DNA of 6,641 bases, from NCBI GenBank assembly GCA_003670425.1, contig QWRL01000132.1, forward strand, positions 1 to 6,641, given 5' to 3'. Positions 6,448 through 6,641 of the stretch are shown here, piece after piece (positions within the stretch are counted from its first letter, which is position 1; every line of letters starts with the position of its first letter). Made by a program: the position numbers and the translations under genes. The notes beneath the pieces are model-generated. The model made no database searches and had not been told where the DNA came from. It saw only the letters and a list, made by a program, of their open reading frames with translations. Source of the stretch: Chloroflexota bacterium (GTDB lineage Bacteria; Chloroflexota; Anaerolineae; Anaerolineales; UBA11657).

Positions 6448-6491
6448 TAACAGCAGCGGGAACAGCCGTGCTCAGGCAGCGCAGCTAACAA

Positions 6492-6641
6492 TCATGCAGC
6501 CAGCTGGTAGCCCAGCGCCAGCTGCTCGAATGTGGCTGCATCTTGCGCAGCCCAGGCGCTGTCACGCTGCAGCTCCATTGCCAGCACTGCCGCAACGGCT
6601 GGCGCACATTGCGCCGCTGCGCGGGCATCCAGGAACAACGC
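6492..6641 (-). CDS. glpD: Glycerol-3-phosphate dehydrogenase, C-terminal end (partial)
   Basis: The last 49 codons and TGA stop (6492-6494) of a gene that enters from the right edge. The residues read FLDARAAAQCAP, then VLAMELQRD, then ending FEQLALGYQLAA. This matches the end of the C-terminal helical domain of aerobic FAD-dependent sn-glycerol-3-phosphate dehydrogenase (GlpD), where a FLDARAA segment and a later MAxELxxD segment are characteristic. The enzyme oxidises glycerol-3-phosphate to dihydroxyacetone phosphate at the membrane and passes electrons to quinone. The FAD-binding domain is outside the window, so the call rests on the tail alone. It points the same way as the six following genes but is separated by 183 bases and a stem-loop, so shared transcription is uncertain. 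Confidence 0.75.
   Translation of the reverse strand, partial: ALFLDARAAAQCAPAVAAVLAMELQRDSAWAAQDAATFEQLALGYQLAA

Overview
The window is a compact bacterial sugar-catabolism locus, and every supported gene lies on the minus strand. It is moderately GC-rich, with Shine-Dalgarno sequences (AGGAGT, AAGAGGTG, GGAG, AAGGTGG) in front of four of the six complete genes. The source cannot be named from this sequence. The protein families recall loci I know from Actinomycetota, Chloroflexota and Paenibacillus-like Bacillota, but that is an impression, not a placement.

Layout, in the direction of transcription (right to left). At the right edge (6492-6641) are the last 49 codons of an aerobic glycerol-3-phosphate dehydrogenase (glpD). 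A 183-base gap follows, holding a GC-rich stem-loop and a weak promoter candidate. Then come six genes in series: a TIM-barrel sugar isomerase/epimerase-like protein (5556-6308); a Gfo/Idh/MocA oxidoreductase overlapping it by 14 bases (4472-5569); a second Gfo/Idh/MocA oxidoreductase (3412-4428); a ThuA-like protein (2661-3389); a second TIM-barrel isomerase/epimerase-like protein (1525-2526); and a third Gfo/Idh/MocA oxidoreductase resembling levoglucosan dehydrogenase (260-1450). Gaps between them are 43, 22, 134 and 74 bases after the initial overlap. The leftmost 259 bases hold no gene I can support.

How the genes may work together. Gfo/Idh/MocA enzymes oxidise sugar or cyclitol hydroxyls with NAD(P). 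ThuA-like proteins accompany 3-keto-disaccharide metabolism in rhizobial trehalose loci. Divalent-metal TIM barrels of the xylose-isomerase-like fold act on keto-sugars by isomerisation, epimerisation or elimination. Three oxidoreductases, two such TIM barrels and one ThuA-like protein, with no classical glycoside hydrolase, transporter, kinase or regulator in view, suggest an oxidise-then-rearrange or cleave route for glycosides, anhydrosugars or inositol-like compounds. The substrate is unknown, and this reading is inference from family knowledge.

The main points for a second look are the gene set itself, the non-canonical Tyr in place of the active-site His in one oxidoreductase, a roughly 105-base stretch of the second TIM-barrel gene where conserved residues seem to be lost together next to a perfect GC inverted repeat (possibly a sequence-quality problem), and marked over-representation of GCCGGC.
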